DNA of 64,000 bases from Bacilli bacterium (GCA_017411715.1 JAFQPO010000007.1:94015-158014); one strand, 5' to 3'; counted from the first letter of the stretch, positions 1 through 8,596 are shown. Numbers and translations: made by a program. The notes: generated from the letters alone by a model not told the origin.

Positions 1-101
1 ATAGTTTCCATAATAGAAAGTTTTGTAATCATTAAAACCAGCAAAAAGATTATAAACAAAACAAACAAGAAACAAGTTATTGAAATCATTTTCTTTTTCA
101 T
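1..101 (-). CDS. Partial gene: N-terminus of an exported or membrane-anchored protein
   Basis: The first codons of a gene that runs off the left edge. From the ATG at 101 the frame stays open to base 1. It encodes a short lysine-rich start (MKKKM) followed by about 20 strongly hydrophobic residues, that is a signal peptide or membrane anchor. A GAGG ribosome-binding site lies about 8 bases upstream, and a consensus promoter sits at 141-169. The function cannot be told from 33 residues. Confidence 0.7.
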   Translation of the reverse strand, partial: MKKKMISITCFLFVLFIIFLLVLMITKLSIMET

Positions 102-140
102 TTTATCATCCTCACAATTTATTAGTTATTAGTCAGTTAT

Positions 141-169
141 ATTATAATAGAAAATAAATTGTAATTCAA
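141..169 (-). promoter_or_regulatory. Sigma-A type promoter for the gene at the left edge
   Basis: On the minus strand TTGAAT (164-169) and TATAAT (141-146) are separated by exactly 17 bases, and the start codon follows about 40 bases downstream. Confidence 0.7.
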
Positions 170-185
170 GTGATTTTGTGAAAAT

Positions 186-218
186 AAAAAAATCCAATTA
201 TAAAAAATCGGATTTTTT
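186..218 (-). terminator. Intrinsic terminator after the P-type ATPase gene
   Basis: An inverted repeat (AAAAATCC / GGATTTTT, loop about 14 bases) followed on the minus strand by a T-rich run, 24 bases beyond the ATPase stop codon. It separates that gene from the promoter of the next gene to the left. Confidence 0.65.
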
Positions 219-241
219 GATTATATAAATTAGTTTATGTT

Positions 242-2857
242 TTACTTCTTAAACTTACTTCTAAATAATTTATCTAATTTAACAAGTTCAACAATTACAA
301 TTGTTAATGCTGATAAACCAAAGCAGATTGCTAAGTATTTAAAATCAAGTGAAACTACTTGGAATAAGCTTGCTACTGGTGGAATATAACAAATTAATAA
401 TTGTAAGCCAATACCAATGATAAATGTCCCTACTAGATATTTATTACTGAAGATGTGTCTATTAAGGATTGAATGTTCACTTTTCATGTTAAATGAGTGG
501 AATAATTGAGCAGTTGCTAATGTCATAAATGCCATTGTATGACCTAATTCAGTTGTTGGCTCAGCGAAGTGTCCAATCATATAAGCAGTAAGAGCTAATA
601 GACCAATCATAATACCTTGCCAAGCAATTTCAAATCCAAGCCCTCTAGCAAAGAAACTTTCGTTTTTAGGACGAGGTGCTTCGGCCATAATATCATCTGC
701 AGGATCTTCAATACCTAAAGCAAAGGCAGGTAATGTATCAGTAATTAAGTTAACCCATAATAAATGAATTGCAAGTAGTGGGATACCAAATTCTATATCT
801 TTAAAGATTGTAGAAATTAAAGAAGCTAAGAAAATAGTTAATACTTCACCAATATTACTTGATAATAAATATTTAACAACTTTTTTAATATTTTCATAGA
901 TTCCACGGCCTTGTTTAACTGCTGATACAATTGTTTTAAAGTTATCATCAGTTAATACTACATCGGCTGCTTCTTTTGAAACGTCAGTTCCAGTAATACC
1001 CATAGCACAACCAATATCTGCTTTCTTTAAAGCTGGTGAATCATTTACTCCATCACCAGTCATCGCTACAACATGATTTTTCTTTTGCCATGCGTTAACA
1101 ATTCTTACTTTATCTTCTGGTGCTACACGAGCATACACAGAATATTTTTCAATATTTTGATCTAATTCTTCATCACTCATTTCATGAAGTTCAGAACTAG
1201 GTATTGCTAGATCACCAGGTCTTAAGATATTTAATTCTTTAGCGATTGCTCTGGCTGTTGAGACATGGTCACCAGTAATCATAATAGTTCTAATTCCAGC
1301 ACTTGATGCTAAAGCAATTGAGTCTTTTACTTCTGGTCTAGCTGGGTCAATCATCCCAACAAGCCCTATAAAAATTAAATCAGACTCGATTTCTTTTTGA
1401 TTTAATTCTTTTGGTAAACTATCAAGTTCTTTATAAGCTACACTTAATACACGAAGTGCTGAATCTGCCATTTCTTCATTTGCTTTTAAAGCAGCTTCAG
1501 TTACTTCTTTATTTTTTGAATTACTTAACACAACATCAGGTGCGCCTTTAGTAATTACTAAGTATTTACCATTTGTTTCTAAAATAACACTCATCATCTT
1601 ACGATCTGAATCAAATGGCAAGTCCGCAACACGTTTTAATGTTTGGTATTTAGGATTAGATATATACTTATTAACAGCCGCTATCAATGCTGTTTCTGTA
1701 GGATCGCCAATTTCTTTAATTACACCATCAACTTCTTCAATTGATGCATCTGTACATAATGAGAAGTATTCAAGCATTCTTGATTCATCGTTTGTTAAAT
1801 CAGTTGAAATATCTTTTAAAGATGATTGATATAATTTTACTACAGTCATTTTGTTTTGAGTAAGTGTTCCTGTTTTATCTGAACAAATAACTGATGCACA
1901 TCCTAAAGTTTCAACAGCTGGTAGTTTTTTCACGATTGCATTTTGACGTACCATTTTTTCAACACCAATTGCAAGTACAACAGTTACTACAGTTGCTAAT
2001 CCTTCAGGTACAGCCGCAACTGTTAAAGCAATCGCAATTTTAAATGCTTCAATAAATCCGGTACCACTAAATAATTCCATACCTAAAACAACAACACAAA
2101 CACAAATGCAAATAATACCAATTACTTTACCAATTTGATCAAGTTTAATTTGAAGTGGTGTCATTGTTTCTTCATTTGACATTAATGCTTTTGCTATCTT
2201 ACCAATTTCTGTGTCCATTCCAGTTTTAGTAACAACTGCTTTACCTCGCCCATATGTTACATATGTAGATGAGAATAAACAGTTAGTCATATCACCAATT
2301 GATGCTTGTTCTCCATCAAGAGTTTGATTATTTTTATTAACTGGTACTGATTCACCAGTTAAGGCGCTTTCATCAACTAATAAGTTAGATGATTCAATAA
2401 TTCTAGCATCAGCAGGAATAAAATCACCTGCTTCAATTTGAATAATATCACCTGGTACTAACTTTTGTGATTCAATTACCACTAACTTTCCATCTCTAAT
2501 TACCTTAACAGTAGGTTGACTCAATTTCTTTAAGGCATCTAAAGATTTTTCTGCTTTACTTTCTTGGAAAGCACCAAGTAAAGAATTAATCAAAACGACA
2601 ACTAAAATAATTACACTTTCTACCCATTCACCTCGGTCAACAATTACTGATACAATCGCAGCAATAAGTAAAATAATAACCATAAAATCTTTAAATTGTA
2701 ATAAGAATTTTACAAAAAAAGATGTGTGTTTTTTCTCTTCTAAAGCATTAGGTCCATATTCAGAAAATCTTGCTTCAGCATCTTGAGTAGATAAACCACT
2801 TGTTTCGTTACTTTTTAATTCATTTAGAATTTCTTCATAGGTTTGATTTGTTTTCAT
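242..2857 (-). CDS. P-type (class II, Ca2+/Mn2+-type) cation-transporting ATPase
   Basis: An 871-residue membrane pump that uses ATP to export divalent cations. It has the full P-type layout: an N-terminal cation-ATPase domain, M1-M2, the actuator motif LTGESVPV, M3-M4 with AVPEGLATVV, the phosphorylation site CSDKTGTLTQNKM, the hinge MTGDGVNDSPAL, and a C-terminal block of six helices. It resembles SERCA/PMR1-type calcium and manganese pumps, but the usual PEGLP of M4 reads PEGLA. The start has a GAAGGAGAAAAAAATG ribosome site. The gene is monocistronic and preceded by a manganese-sensing yybP-ykoY riboswitch (2920-3026). That context argues for Mn2+ (or mixed Mn2+/Ca2+) efflux; ion preference cannot be proved from sequence. 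Confidence 0.95.
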   Translation of the reverse strand: MKTNQTYEEILNELKSNETSGLSTQDAEARFSEYGPNALEEKKHTSFFVKFLLQFKDFMVIILLIAAIVSVIVDRGEWVESVIILVVVLINSLLGAFQESKAEKSLDALKKLSQPTVKVIRDGKLVVIESQKLVPGDIIQIEAGDFIPADARIIESSNLLVDESALTGESVPVNKNNQTLDGEQASIGDMTNCLFSSTYVTYGRGKAVVTKTGMDTEIGKIAKALMSNEETMTPLQIKLDQIGKVIGIICICVCVVVLGMELFSGTGFIEAFKIAIALTVAAVPEGLATVVTVVLAIGVEKMVRQNAIVKKLPAVETLGCASVICSDKTGTLTQNKMTVVKLYQSSLKDISTDLTNDESRMLEYFSLCTDASIEEVDGVIKEIGDPTETALIAAVNKYISNPKYQTLKRVADLPFDSDRKMMSVILETNGKYLVITKGAPDVVLSNSKNKEVTEAALKANEEMADSALRVLSVAYKELDSLPKELNQKEIESDLIFIGLVGMIDPARPEVKDSIALASSAGIRTIMITGDHVSTARAIAKELNILRPGDLAIPSSELHEMSDEELDQNIEKYSVYARVAPEDKVRIVNAWQKKNHVVAMTGDGVNDSPALKKADIGCAMGITGTDVSKEAADVVLTDDNFKTIVSAVKQGRGIYENIKKVVKYLLSSNIGEVLTIFLASLISTIFKDIEFGIPLLAIHLLWVNLITDTLPAFALGIEDPADDIMAEAPRPKNESFFARGLGFEIAWQGIMIGLLALTAYMIGHFAEPTTELGHTMAFMTLATAQLFHSFNMKSEHSILNRHIFSNKYLVGTFIIGIGLQLLICYIPPVASLFQVVSLDFKYLAICFGLSALTIVIVELVKLDKLFRSKFKK

Positions 2858-2885
2858 TTTTTTCTCCTTCTTTTAATTCTAAATA

Positions 2886-2924
2886 TAAAAACCCTTATGT
2901 ATGCAAGTTTTGCATACATAAAGG
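2886..2924 (-). terminator. Riboswitch-controlled intrinsic terminator
   Basis: A 15-bp stem with a three-base loop (arms around TATGTATGCAA and TTGCATACATA) followed by GTTTTT, just upstream of the ATPase ribosome site. Its 5' arm begins with the CCTTT that also closes helix P1 of the aptamer. The terminator and the ligand-bound aptamer are therefore mutually exclusive. Confidence 0.85.
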
Positions 2925-3026
2925 TCTTGCAATTCAATACATTGAAGATTGTATCCGGGAATACTCCGAGATGGCGAATACAATCACAAAGGATATATAT
3001 ATCCTTATTGTCTGCTACTCCCCTTT
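2920..3026 (-). ncRNA. yybP-ykoY (Mn2+-sensing) riboswitch aptamer
   Basis: Reading the minus strand, the leader begins with AAAGGGGAGTAGC, the hallmark 5' element of yybP-ykoY. It has an internal CGCCATCTCGG element and ends with GCAAGACCTTT, whose CCTTT pairs with the initial AAAGG to close P1. An extra hairpin (AAGGATATATATATCCTT) forms one arm. The known family senses Mn2+ and controls Mn exporters and P-type ATPases. The overlap of the 3' strand with a terminator (2886-2924) predicts an ON switch: metal-bound P1 blocks the terminator and lets the ATPase be made. Confidence 0.92.
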
Positions 3027-3048
3027 ATGGGATAATTATATCATATGC

Positions 3049-3077
3049 ATTATATAATATTTGGCTATTTTTGTCAA
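3049..3077 (-). promoter_or_regulatory. Consensus promoter of the riboswitch-ATPase transcript
   Basis: A perfect TTGACA (3072-3077), a 17-base spacer and a perfect TATAAT (3049-3054) on the minus strand, about 23 bases before the aptamer. The -35 box overlaps the last codons and TGA stop of tsaD. Confidence 0.85.
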
Positions 3078-4033
3078 ATGTTTTCTTTTTGAACTTGAAA
3101 ATATGCACAAGCAGCAATCATTGCTGCATTATCAGTACAATATTTCATACTAGGGTAACTAAACGTTACTCCATCTAATTTTTCAACTTCTTCAGTCATT
3201 TTAGTTCTTAAACCACTATTAGCCGCAACCCCACCTGCTAAAACAATTTGTTTAACATTAAATTCTTTAGCGGCTCTAATTGTTTTTTCACATAAGACAT
3301 CAACTACTGCATCTTGGAAACTAGCGGCTAAATCATATTTATTAATTTCTTCATTATTTTGAACATACTTATGATGTAAGTTAATTACAGCACTTTTTAA
3401 TCCCGAAAAACTAAAATCATAACTATTCTTACCTAAGTGTACATGTGGAAGCGGATAAACTGGTTTTCCACTTTTAGCCATTTTATCAATAATAGGCCCA
3501 CCAGGATAACCAACACCAACTACACGAGCAATCTTATCATATGCTTCACCAACCGCATCATCTAATGTTTGACCTAATATTTCAAATTCAAAATGGTCTT
3601 TCATTAAAACTAGTTCTGTATGTCCCCCAGAAACAACAAGAGCTAAAACTGGGAAAGTAAAATCATTTTCAATGTAATTAGCATAAATATGACCATGAAT
3701 ATGATTAACATAACATATTGGCAAATTATAACAATAGCTAATTACTTTTGCTGCATTCACACCGACCATTAAAGATCCAACTAACCCTGGAGTAGATGTA
3801 ACCGCAATATAGTCTATATCTGATTGTTTAATATTAGCTTTTTTTAAAGCATCATCAATTATATATGTAATTTTCTTAATATGGTTACGACTAGCTATTT
3901 CTGGAACAACTCCACCATATAATGTATGAATGTCAATTTGAGAAAATATTTCATTACTATAAACTTTCTTTCCATCCTCAACAATCGCTACACTTGTTTC
4001 ATCACAACTTGATTCAATTGCTAAAATAATCAT
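3074..4033 (-). CDS. tsaD: tRNA N6-adenosine threonylcarbamoyltransferase TsaD
   Basis: A 319-residue cytoplasmic enzyme that transfers the threonylcarbamoyl group to A37 of ANN-decoding tRNAs (t6A), working with TsaB and TsaE encoded upstream. Seen: the ASKHA-fold start MIILAIESSCDETSVAIV, the metal-binding HIHGH element near residue 110, VSGGHTEL, and the C-terminal VLAGGVAANSGLR. The length is near the usual 320-340. It overlaps rimI by one base and is the last gene of the operon starting at nfu. It ends in TGA, which shows that TGA is a stop codon here. No terminator is obvious; the next promoter overlaps its end. Confidence 0.96.
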   Translation of the reverse strand: MIILAIESSCDETSVAIVEDGKKVYSNEIFSQIDIHTLYGGVVPEIASRNHIKKITYIIDDALKKANIKQSDIDYIAVTSTPGLVGSLMVGVNAAKVISYCYNLPICYVNHIHGHIYANYIENDFTFPVLALVVSGGHTELVLMKDHFEFEILGQTLDDAVGEAYDKIARVVGVGYPGGPIIDKMAKSGKPVYPLPHVHLGKNSYDFSFSGLKSAVINLHHKYVQNNEEINKYDLAASFQDAVVDVLCEKTIRAAKEFNVKQIVLAGGVAANSGLRTKMTEEVEKLDGVTFSYPSMKYCTDNAAMIAACAYFQVQKENI

Positions 4034-4470
4034 TACATTAACTCCTTTCTCATAAGTAATGCATCTGTACCATCTGGATAATAGTTTTTACGAATTCCTA
4101 TTTCATAGAAATGATGATGTTTATAAAAACCAATTGCTTGAAGATTAGTCTTTTTTACTTCAAGTATTATTTTAGATGCATTATTCTCATGTGATATTTC
4201 AATAATTTTTTCTAATAATTTAGTTCCAACTTTTTGTCTTTGATGTTTTTTATCAACTACAAAATTAATTAATTCACATTCACCTTCAATAATCCAACAG
4301 CCAATATACCCAATTACTTGATTTTCTAATTTAGCAGTTAAAAAATGCGCATATTTATTATGAAGTTCTGATAAAAGCATTTCACTACCAATACTAGAAT
4401 CAAGCAATTCTTCTTCTAACCTAACAATATCAAAGATATCTTCTTTGGTCGTTTTTAAAATTTCAATCAT
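4033..4470 (-). CDS. rimI: Ribosomal-protein-alanine N-acetyltransferase RimI (GNAT family)
   Basis: A 145-residue GNAT acetyltransferase. Seen: the acetyl-CoA binding region with VDKKHQRQKVGTKLLEKI near residues 72-90 and the late motif ILEVKKTNLQAIGFYKHHHF, typical of RimI. The family acetylates the N-terminus of ribosomal protein S18, and in Firmicutes it is regularly encoded inside the tsaE-tsaB-rimI-tsaD cluster, as here. It overlaps tsaB by four bases and tsaD by one, so translation is probably coupled. The true substrate in this organism is inferred. Confidence 0.9.
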   Translation of the reverse strand: MIEILKTTKEDIFDIVRLEEELLDSSIGSEMLLSELHNKYAHFLTAKLENQVIGYIGCWIIEGECELINFVVDKKHQRQKVGTKLLEKIIEISHENNASKIILEVKKTNLQAIGFYKHHHFYEIGIRKNYYPDGTDALLMRKELM

Positions 4471-5057
4471 ACGCCACTACGTAAGTATGTTGGTTCAAAG
4501 TCATGAATGTTAGTTTCTTCTTTAATTAAATCATATTTATATAAATTATATATATTATAGTCATCACTATCATTAACATTTTGATTTACACATAGAGCTT
4601 CTGGGAATTTATTTTTTTCTTCCTCTAAAGTTGTAAATGTTTCATCAGTTAAAATTGTAATATTACCATTATCAAGTTTAATAGTCTTTAAATAAGCATA
4701 TCCACGGCGAGCATCCATGTGGATAATATATGTATTATTTTCATCTAAATATTTACTAAGTAATAAATCTAATGAACTAAAAGAATAAAGTTTAATATTT
4801 TCAAGATATGCCATAACTTTAGCAATTGTGCAAGCAACTCTAACTCCTGTATATGAGCCTGGACCTCTACCCACTATAATTGATTCTAAATCTTTAGTAG
4901 TTAAAGAATTATCACTCATTATTTTCTTAACAACATCCATCAATGTTTCGCTATGATTGTTATTGCCTACTTGTAAAATACTTGTAAAAACTCTAAAATC
5001 TTTTGCGAGAGCAACATATAAATATTGATTAGATGTATCGAGCACTAATTGATACAT
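4467..5057 (-). CDS. tsaB: t6A biosynthesis protein TsaB
   Basis: A 196-residue partner and probable scaffold of TsaD. It shares the ASKHA fold: LVLDTSNQYLYVAL at the start, and the family signature VGRGPGSYTGVRVACTIAKVMAY near residues 64-86. It is a little shorter than typical Firmicute TsaB (about 230), mostly at the C-terminus. It overlaps tsaE by 13 bases and rimI by 4, inside the t6A operon. Confidence 0.93.
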   Translation of the reverse strand: MYQLVLDTSNQYLYVALAKDFRVFTSILQVGNNNHSETLMDVVKKIMSDNSLTTKDLESIIVGRGPGSYTGVRVACTIAKVMAYLENIKLYSFSSLDLLLSKYLDENNTYIIHMDARRGYAYLKTIKLDNGNITILTDETFTTLEEEKNKFPEALCVNQNVNDSDDYNIYNLYKYDLIKEETNIHDFEPTYLRSGV

Positions 5058-5521
5058 ACTTTATTCTCCTTTAGTTTATTTATAAATTCTAAATTACTAC
5101 TCTTAATTGTTACAATGCGGTTAGATGTTAGTGGATCAATATCAATATTAATTCTAATTGATGAAGGTGGTATTAAATCTTCTATTTGACAACTCCATTC
5201 AATTACACTAACTCCGCCAAAATAGAAATATTCTTCTAGTTCAAAATCATTCATACTATTCTCAATACGATATACATCTAAATGATATAGTGTATATATA
5301 GTACCTTGATATACTTTCATAATTGTAAATGTTGGACTATTGATTATTTCTTTAACACCTAATGTTTCAGCGAAACCTTTAGTAAATGTAGTTTTGCCAG
5401 CACCTAAATCACCATCTAAAGTAACAACCATATTAGCATAAGCACAATCTCCCACTAACTTTCCAAGTTCAATCATTTCCTCATGGGTTGTAATCACATA
5501 TTTTAATAAATCTTGTTCCAT
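5045..5521 (-). CDS. tsaE: t6A biosynthesis ATPase TsaE
   Basis: A 158-residue P-loop ATPase that resets the TsaB-TsaD complex in t6A synthesis. Seen: Walker A GDLGAGKTTFTKGFAETLG near residues 38-56, NSPTFTIMKVY, and YHLDVYRIE; the conserved VSVIEWSCQIEDLIP region is present. Length is normal for the family. It begins one base after the amidase gene ends and overlaps tsaB by 13 bases. Confidence 0.95.
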   Translation of the reverse strand: MEQDLLKYVITTHEEMIELGKLVGDCAYANMVVTLDGDLGAGKTTFTKGFAETLGVKEIINSPTFTIMKVYQGTIYTLYHLDVYRIENSMNDFELEEYFYFGGVSVIEWSCQIEDLIPPSSIRINIDIDPLTSNRIVTIKSSNLEFINKLKENKVCIN

Positions 5522-5522
5522 A

Positions 5523-6191
5523 TTATTCTCCGTTTTGGATATACTCTATAATACCTAAGTATACCGCATATGCAATCATCGTTTGATAAAAATCATTTTT
5601 TAATCTTTTAGCTTCATTATCGTTAGATAGAAAGCCTACTTCTACTAAGCATCCTATCTTATTAACATGATCTAATAAATATTTACCATCTAATTTTTTT
5701 GTTTTTCTATCATTTTTAATATCTATTTTTTGAATATTTTCTTGAATTAATTTAGCTAACTCTAAACTATCTTCTCTTTTATAAAAGGATTGTGCACCAG
5801 ATATTTGTTTTGAAGGATAACTATTAGCGTGTATACTAACAAAACAAATAGCGTTAGAATCATTAATCAAACTAACTCTTTTTAATATATCATCTCTTTT
5901 ATTATCTGCTAAAGATATATCTGATTCTCTAGTTAGTAAAACTAAATATCCTGAACGTTCTAATATATTTTTAAGTTTAAGCGAAATATCTAACGCAATG
6001 TCTTTTTCAACAATTGATAATTCATTGTTAATACAGCCACCATCAAAACCTCCATGGCCTGGATCTAAATATATTATTTTTTTACTAGTAGCTGCTTGAT
6101 ATCTAATATTAGATGATAAATATAACAACATAACACTAAACGTAATAAACGTTAAAAACAAAACAACACTTTTGGTCAAAACTTTATTCAT
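5523..6191 (-). CDS. N-acetylmuramoyl-L-alanine amidase (Amidase_3, CwlD-like)
   Basis: A 222-residue exported amidase that would cut the bond between muramic acid and the stem peptide of peptidoglycan. One N-terminal hydrophobic segment (residues 8-28) serves as signal or anchor. The catalytic domain follows with zinc-ligand motifs IIYLDPGHGGFDGG, IVEKDIALDISL, CFVSIHANSYP and CLVEVGFLSNDNEA (Glu). No wall-binding repeats are present. Its presence argues that the organism has or recently had peptidoglycan. It lies between the thioredoxin-like gene and tsaE in the same operon. Confidence 0.9.
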   Translation of the reverse strand: MNKVLTKSVVLFLTFITFSVMLLYLSSNIRYQAATSKKIIYLDPGHGGFDGGCINNELSIVEKDIALDISLKLKNILERSGYLVLLTRESDISLADNKRDDILKRVSLINDSNAICFVSIHANSYPSKQISGAQSFYKREDSLELAKLIQENIQKIDIKNDRKTKKLDGKYLLDHVNKIGCLVEVGFLSNDNEAKRLKNDFYQTMIAYAVYLGIIEYIQNGE

Positions 6192-6250
6192 ATCTTCACC
6201 TAATATGCATTTTATTTTTAACGTTTTAAAAAAATGACTATTTTAAATTG

Positions 6251-6856
6251 TTATTTTATTTTATCTATTTTCAATTCTAATATTTCAAGTAATTCTTTGT
6301 GTTCATCTTTAGTAAGCGGTGGTAAAACATTATTATCATTCATAACATGAGTAATTACTGTATCAATATGATAATCAACTAATTCACCATCTTTTAAGAA
6401 AATCACTGTTGGGGCATTTAGTCTGTCTTTTGATTCATCTACAGCTTCACTAAAAGCTTCTTTTAACATTAAATATTTTTTGTGTTCACTAGTAGTAGTA
6501 TCATCACGCATTGTTTTAATATCTAAATAGTAAACTTTTTCTACTTCTTCATTTTTAGCAGCTTCATTTAGTACTGGCATTAAAGCTTGACACCAAGGAC
6601 ATTCTTTAAAGCCTAAAACAATTAAAGCTGTTTTTTTATTTTCAATCATATATAAAATTTGATTAGCACTTGCATATTCAAATACATGTTCTTCATCAGT
6701 TACTTGTTGATATTCACTTCTAAATTTATCAACTGGTTCAGGTCTTGTTTCATTATCATATGCGACAAAAATAACACTAACTGAAAGCATAATAATAACC
6801 GCAATGAACAAACATACAGCAGTAACTATTTTGGTTTGTATACTAAAATTAAACAT
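6251..6856 (-). CDS. Membrane-anchored thioredoxin-like protein
   Basis: About 201 residues. One N-terminal membrane segment (around residues 9-31) is followed by an extracytoplasmic thioredoxin-fold domain with the redox pair FKECPWCQALMPV and a late TVIFLKDGELVDYH strand (cis-Pro at APTV). The probable job is thiol-disulfide exchange outside the membrane or a bacteriocin-accessory type function; the substrate is unknown. I chose the ATG at 6856 because AAAGGAGATTGAAAATG precedes it; an upstream ATG at 6913 lies inside the previous gene and has no ribosome site. It overlaps the cvfD-like gene by eight bases. Confidence 0.8.
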   Translation of the reverse strand: MFNFSIQTKIVTAVCLFIAVIIMLSVSVIFVAYDNETRPEPVDKFRSEYQQVTDEEHVFEYASANQILYMIENKKTALIVLGFKECPWCQALMPVLNEAAKNEEVEKVYYLDIKTMRDDTTTSEHKKYLMLKEAFSEAVDESKDRLNAPTVIFLKDGELVDYHIDTVITHVMNDNNVLPPLTKDEHKELLEILELKIDKIK

Positions 6857-7178
6857 TTTCAATCTCCTTTTCAATCCATTTAGGAAGTTCTGCTTTAACA
6901 GTTGAAAAGCCAATTTTATATGATGGAATACGGCAACGAACTCCTCTTGTTTTATGAATTTGTTTATAACTCAATTTGATTTGTTTGTTTTCCTCATCAA
7001 CATCAATAACTTTAAGTTTTATCTCTTGTCCAATTTTTACATATTCTCTAATATCACGAACAAAGTGGTCTGAAAACTCAGATATATGAATTAATCCATC
7101 ATATCCATCTGCTTCAACAAACGCACCATATCCTAAAATATTAGTTATCTTACCATAAATGATATCTCCTGGTTTCAC
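6849..7178 (-). CDS. S1-domain RNA-binding protein (CvfD / general stress protein 13 type)
   Basis: 109 residues: one complete S1 OB-fold domain (residues 1-72: PGDIIYGKITNILGYGAFVE, GLIHISEFSD, IGQEIKLKVIDVDEENKQIK LS-type end) followed by a short basic tail. Such small S1 proteins (YugI/GSP13, CvfD) associate with ribosomes and act in post-transcriptional and stress control in Firmicutes. It lies eight bases downstream of nfu and overlaps the thioredoxin-like gene. The assignment to CvfD is by architecture and size only. Confidence 0.82.
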   Translation of the reverse strand: MKPGDIIYGKITNILGYGAFVEADGYDGLIHISEFSDHFVRDIREYVKIGQEIKLKVIDVDEENKQIKLSYKQIHKTRGVRCRIPSYKIGFSTVKAELPKWIEKEIENV

Positions 7179-7186
7179 GATATCAC

Positions 7187-7414
7187 CTACTCTACTTGTT
7201 CAACGCCAATAACACCTGGTACTTCTTCTACTAATATAGCTTCAATTCCATCACGAAGTGTTGCGTCGATAAAACTACATCCAACACAAGCACCTAATAA
7301 TTTAACATACACAATGCCATCAGCATATCTTACAAATTCTACATCGCCACCATCTGCTTGTAAATAAGGGCGAACTTTATTAATAATTGTTTTTATTTCT
7401 TTAATTGTATCCAT
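7187..7414 (-). CDS. NifU-like Fe-S scaffold/carrier (Nfu C-terminal domain)
   Basis: 75 residues, a free-standing NifU C-terminal domain: VRPYLQADGGDVEFV and the cluster-binding LGACVGCSF (CxxC). These small proteins carry Fe-S clusters to apo-enzymes; TtcA-type and other Fe-S proteins in this window could be clients, but that is inference. The start at 7414 is preferred over an upstream in-frame ATG because GGAGAG lies about 10 bases before it and homologues start here. It is the first gene of an eight-gene operon ending with tsaD, driven by the promoter at 7440-7468. Confidence 0.9.
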   Translation of the reverse strand: MDTIKEIKTIINKVRPYLQADGGDVEFVRYADGIVYVKLLGACVGCSFIDATLRDGIEAILVEEVPGVIGVEQVE

Positions 7415-7439
7415 AACTTTGTACTCTCCACTTATTTTT

Positions 7440-7468
7440 ATTATACTACATTTTGTAAATTTTATCAA
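7440..7468 (-). promoter_or_regulatory. Promoter of the nfu-tsaD operon
   Basis: TTGATA (7463-7468), a 17-base spacer and TATAAT (7440-7445) on the minus strand, 25 bases before the nfu start. No equally good promoter was seen inside the operon. Confidence 0.8.
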
Positions 7469-7484
7469 CTATTATAATTATAAT

Positions 7485-7514
7485 TAAAAAAGCTAACCCA
7501 AATGAGTTAGCTTT
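7485..7514 (-). terminator. Terminator of the Rhs-lipoprotein operon
   Basis: AAAGCTAAC / GTTAGCTTT with an eight-base loop, followed on the minus strand by a T run; eight bases past the lipoprotein stop. Confidence 0.85.
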
Positions 7515-7522
7515 CAATCATA

Positions 7523-8572
7523 TTATTCTACTACTTCATATACTAGTTCAACTAAGCCAGTAGTTCTATCAATTCTAGATACTTTGTGGCTTTGTACTAT
7601 ATAGTAATATTTATTATCAAAAATATTAGCACAAAAAGGAACTGGTAATCCTGAATAAGTCTCCCATTCATAAATATATTTTTGAACATCTATTTGAGCT
7701 GTATCCAAATTCAGCATATGTACTTGTATCACATTTTCATTTTTATATTCAAATAAATATAATATATTATTGAAATAGTTAAGTCTAAATGAACCATGAT
7801 CAGTACGCCAGTATGTTGCAAATTCAAGCTCACAAAAAATATTTTGATAATTTTCACTGGAGTATACCGAAACAAAAGCAGCATCAAACCAGTTATCGTC
7901 TGAGATAAGAAAACTTTCTAATATTATAATATGTTTTTCATCATTAAAAACTCTTACTATTTCAGCATTTGGTCCAATTGTTTTTATAAACGTATGTTTT
8001 TTAGTTAGTGAATCATATTCATACAATTCTTCAATTTTTATCTCGTTACTTATACTAGACTTAATATAATAATATCTATCTTCATATTTTGAAACTATTC
8101 TACTAGAGTCAGGATACCCTACCATAAGTAATTCTGTCATATCATTGGCAGTCGTTCTGGTATAGTACATTACTTCATTATCTTCTTTTATATCAAACTT
8201 GTTAGTTCTATAGTTATACTTGGAAAACGGTTCATTTGCAATGTAATTTTCATTATAATAGATTTCATTTTCAAATAAATAGGCTTCTCCGGGGTATTCC
8301 ATTTTACTAATCAATTTAGAATTCATTCCATTTATTTTATATAATCTATAATACTCTTTAAAATAAATTTCGTCATCTTTTTTAAAAAGATTTTGACCAT
8401 TATATTGATTGATAATCCATTCCTCTTTAGATAAATCTATATTTACTTTTAATTCTGTATCTTTAATACCTATATACTTAAATGAACGTATATCTCGCTT
8501 AAAAGATAGCTCACATCCACCTATACTTAAAGTATACATTACCAACATTAACAACATTAAAAACTTTTTCAT
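7523..8572 (-). CDS. Lipoprotein of unknown function downstream of the Rhs protein
   Basis: 349 residues. The signal peptide ends in a lipobox (LSIGGC, Cys about residue 20), so the protein is probably anchored on the outer face of the membrane. The mature part is rich in aromatic residues and short beta-like strands (for example IYFKEYYRLYKING), spaced as in a beta-propeller, but no named family is recognised. It begins 24 bases after the Rhs gene and precedes a terminator, so the two are co-transcribed. That position is where an immunity protein would be expected, though an accessory surface role is equally possible. Confidence 0.75.
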   Translation of the reverse strand: MKKFLMLLMLVMYTLSIGGCELSFKRDIRSFKYIGIKDTELKVNIDLSKEEWIINQYNGQNLFKKDDEIYFKEYYRLYKINGMNSKLISKMEYPGEAYLFENEIYYNENYIANEPFSKYNYRTNKFDIKEDNEVMYYTRTTANDMTELLMVGYPDSSRIVSKYEDRYYYIKSSISNEIKIEELYEYDSLTKKHTFIKTIGPNAEIVRVFNDEKHIIILESFLISDDNWFDAAFVSVYSSENYQNIFCELEFATYWRTDHGSFRLNYFNNILYLFEYKNENVIQVHMLNLDTAQIDVQKYIYEWETYSGLPVPFCANIFDNKYYYIVQSHKVSRIDRTTGLVELVYEVVE

Positions 8573-8596
8573 AACTATTAACTCTCCTTTCCCACA

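Noticed and set aside
2800..3178. Plus-strand open frames over the riboswitch and tsaD end
   Set aside because: They cover a promoter, aptamer and terminator of the other strand; no ribosome sites.
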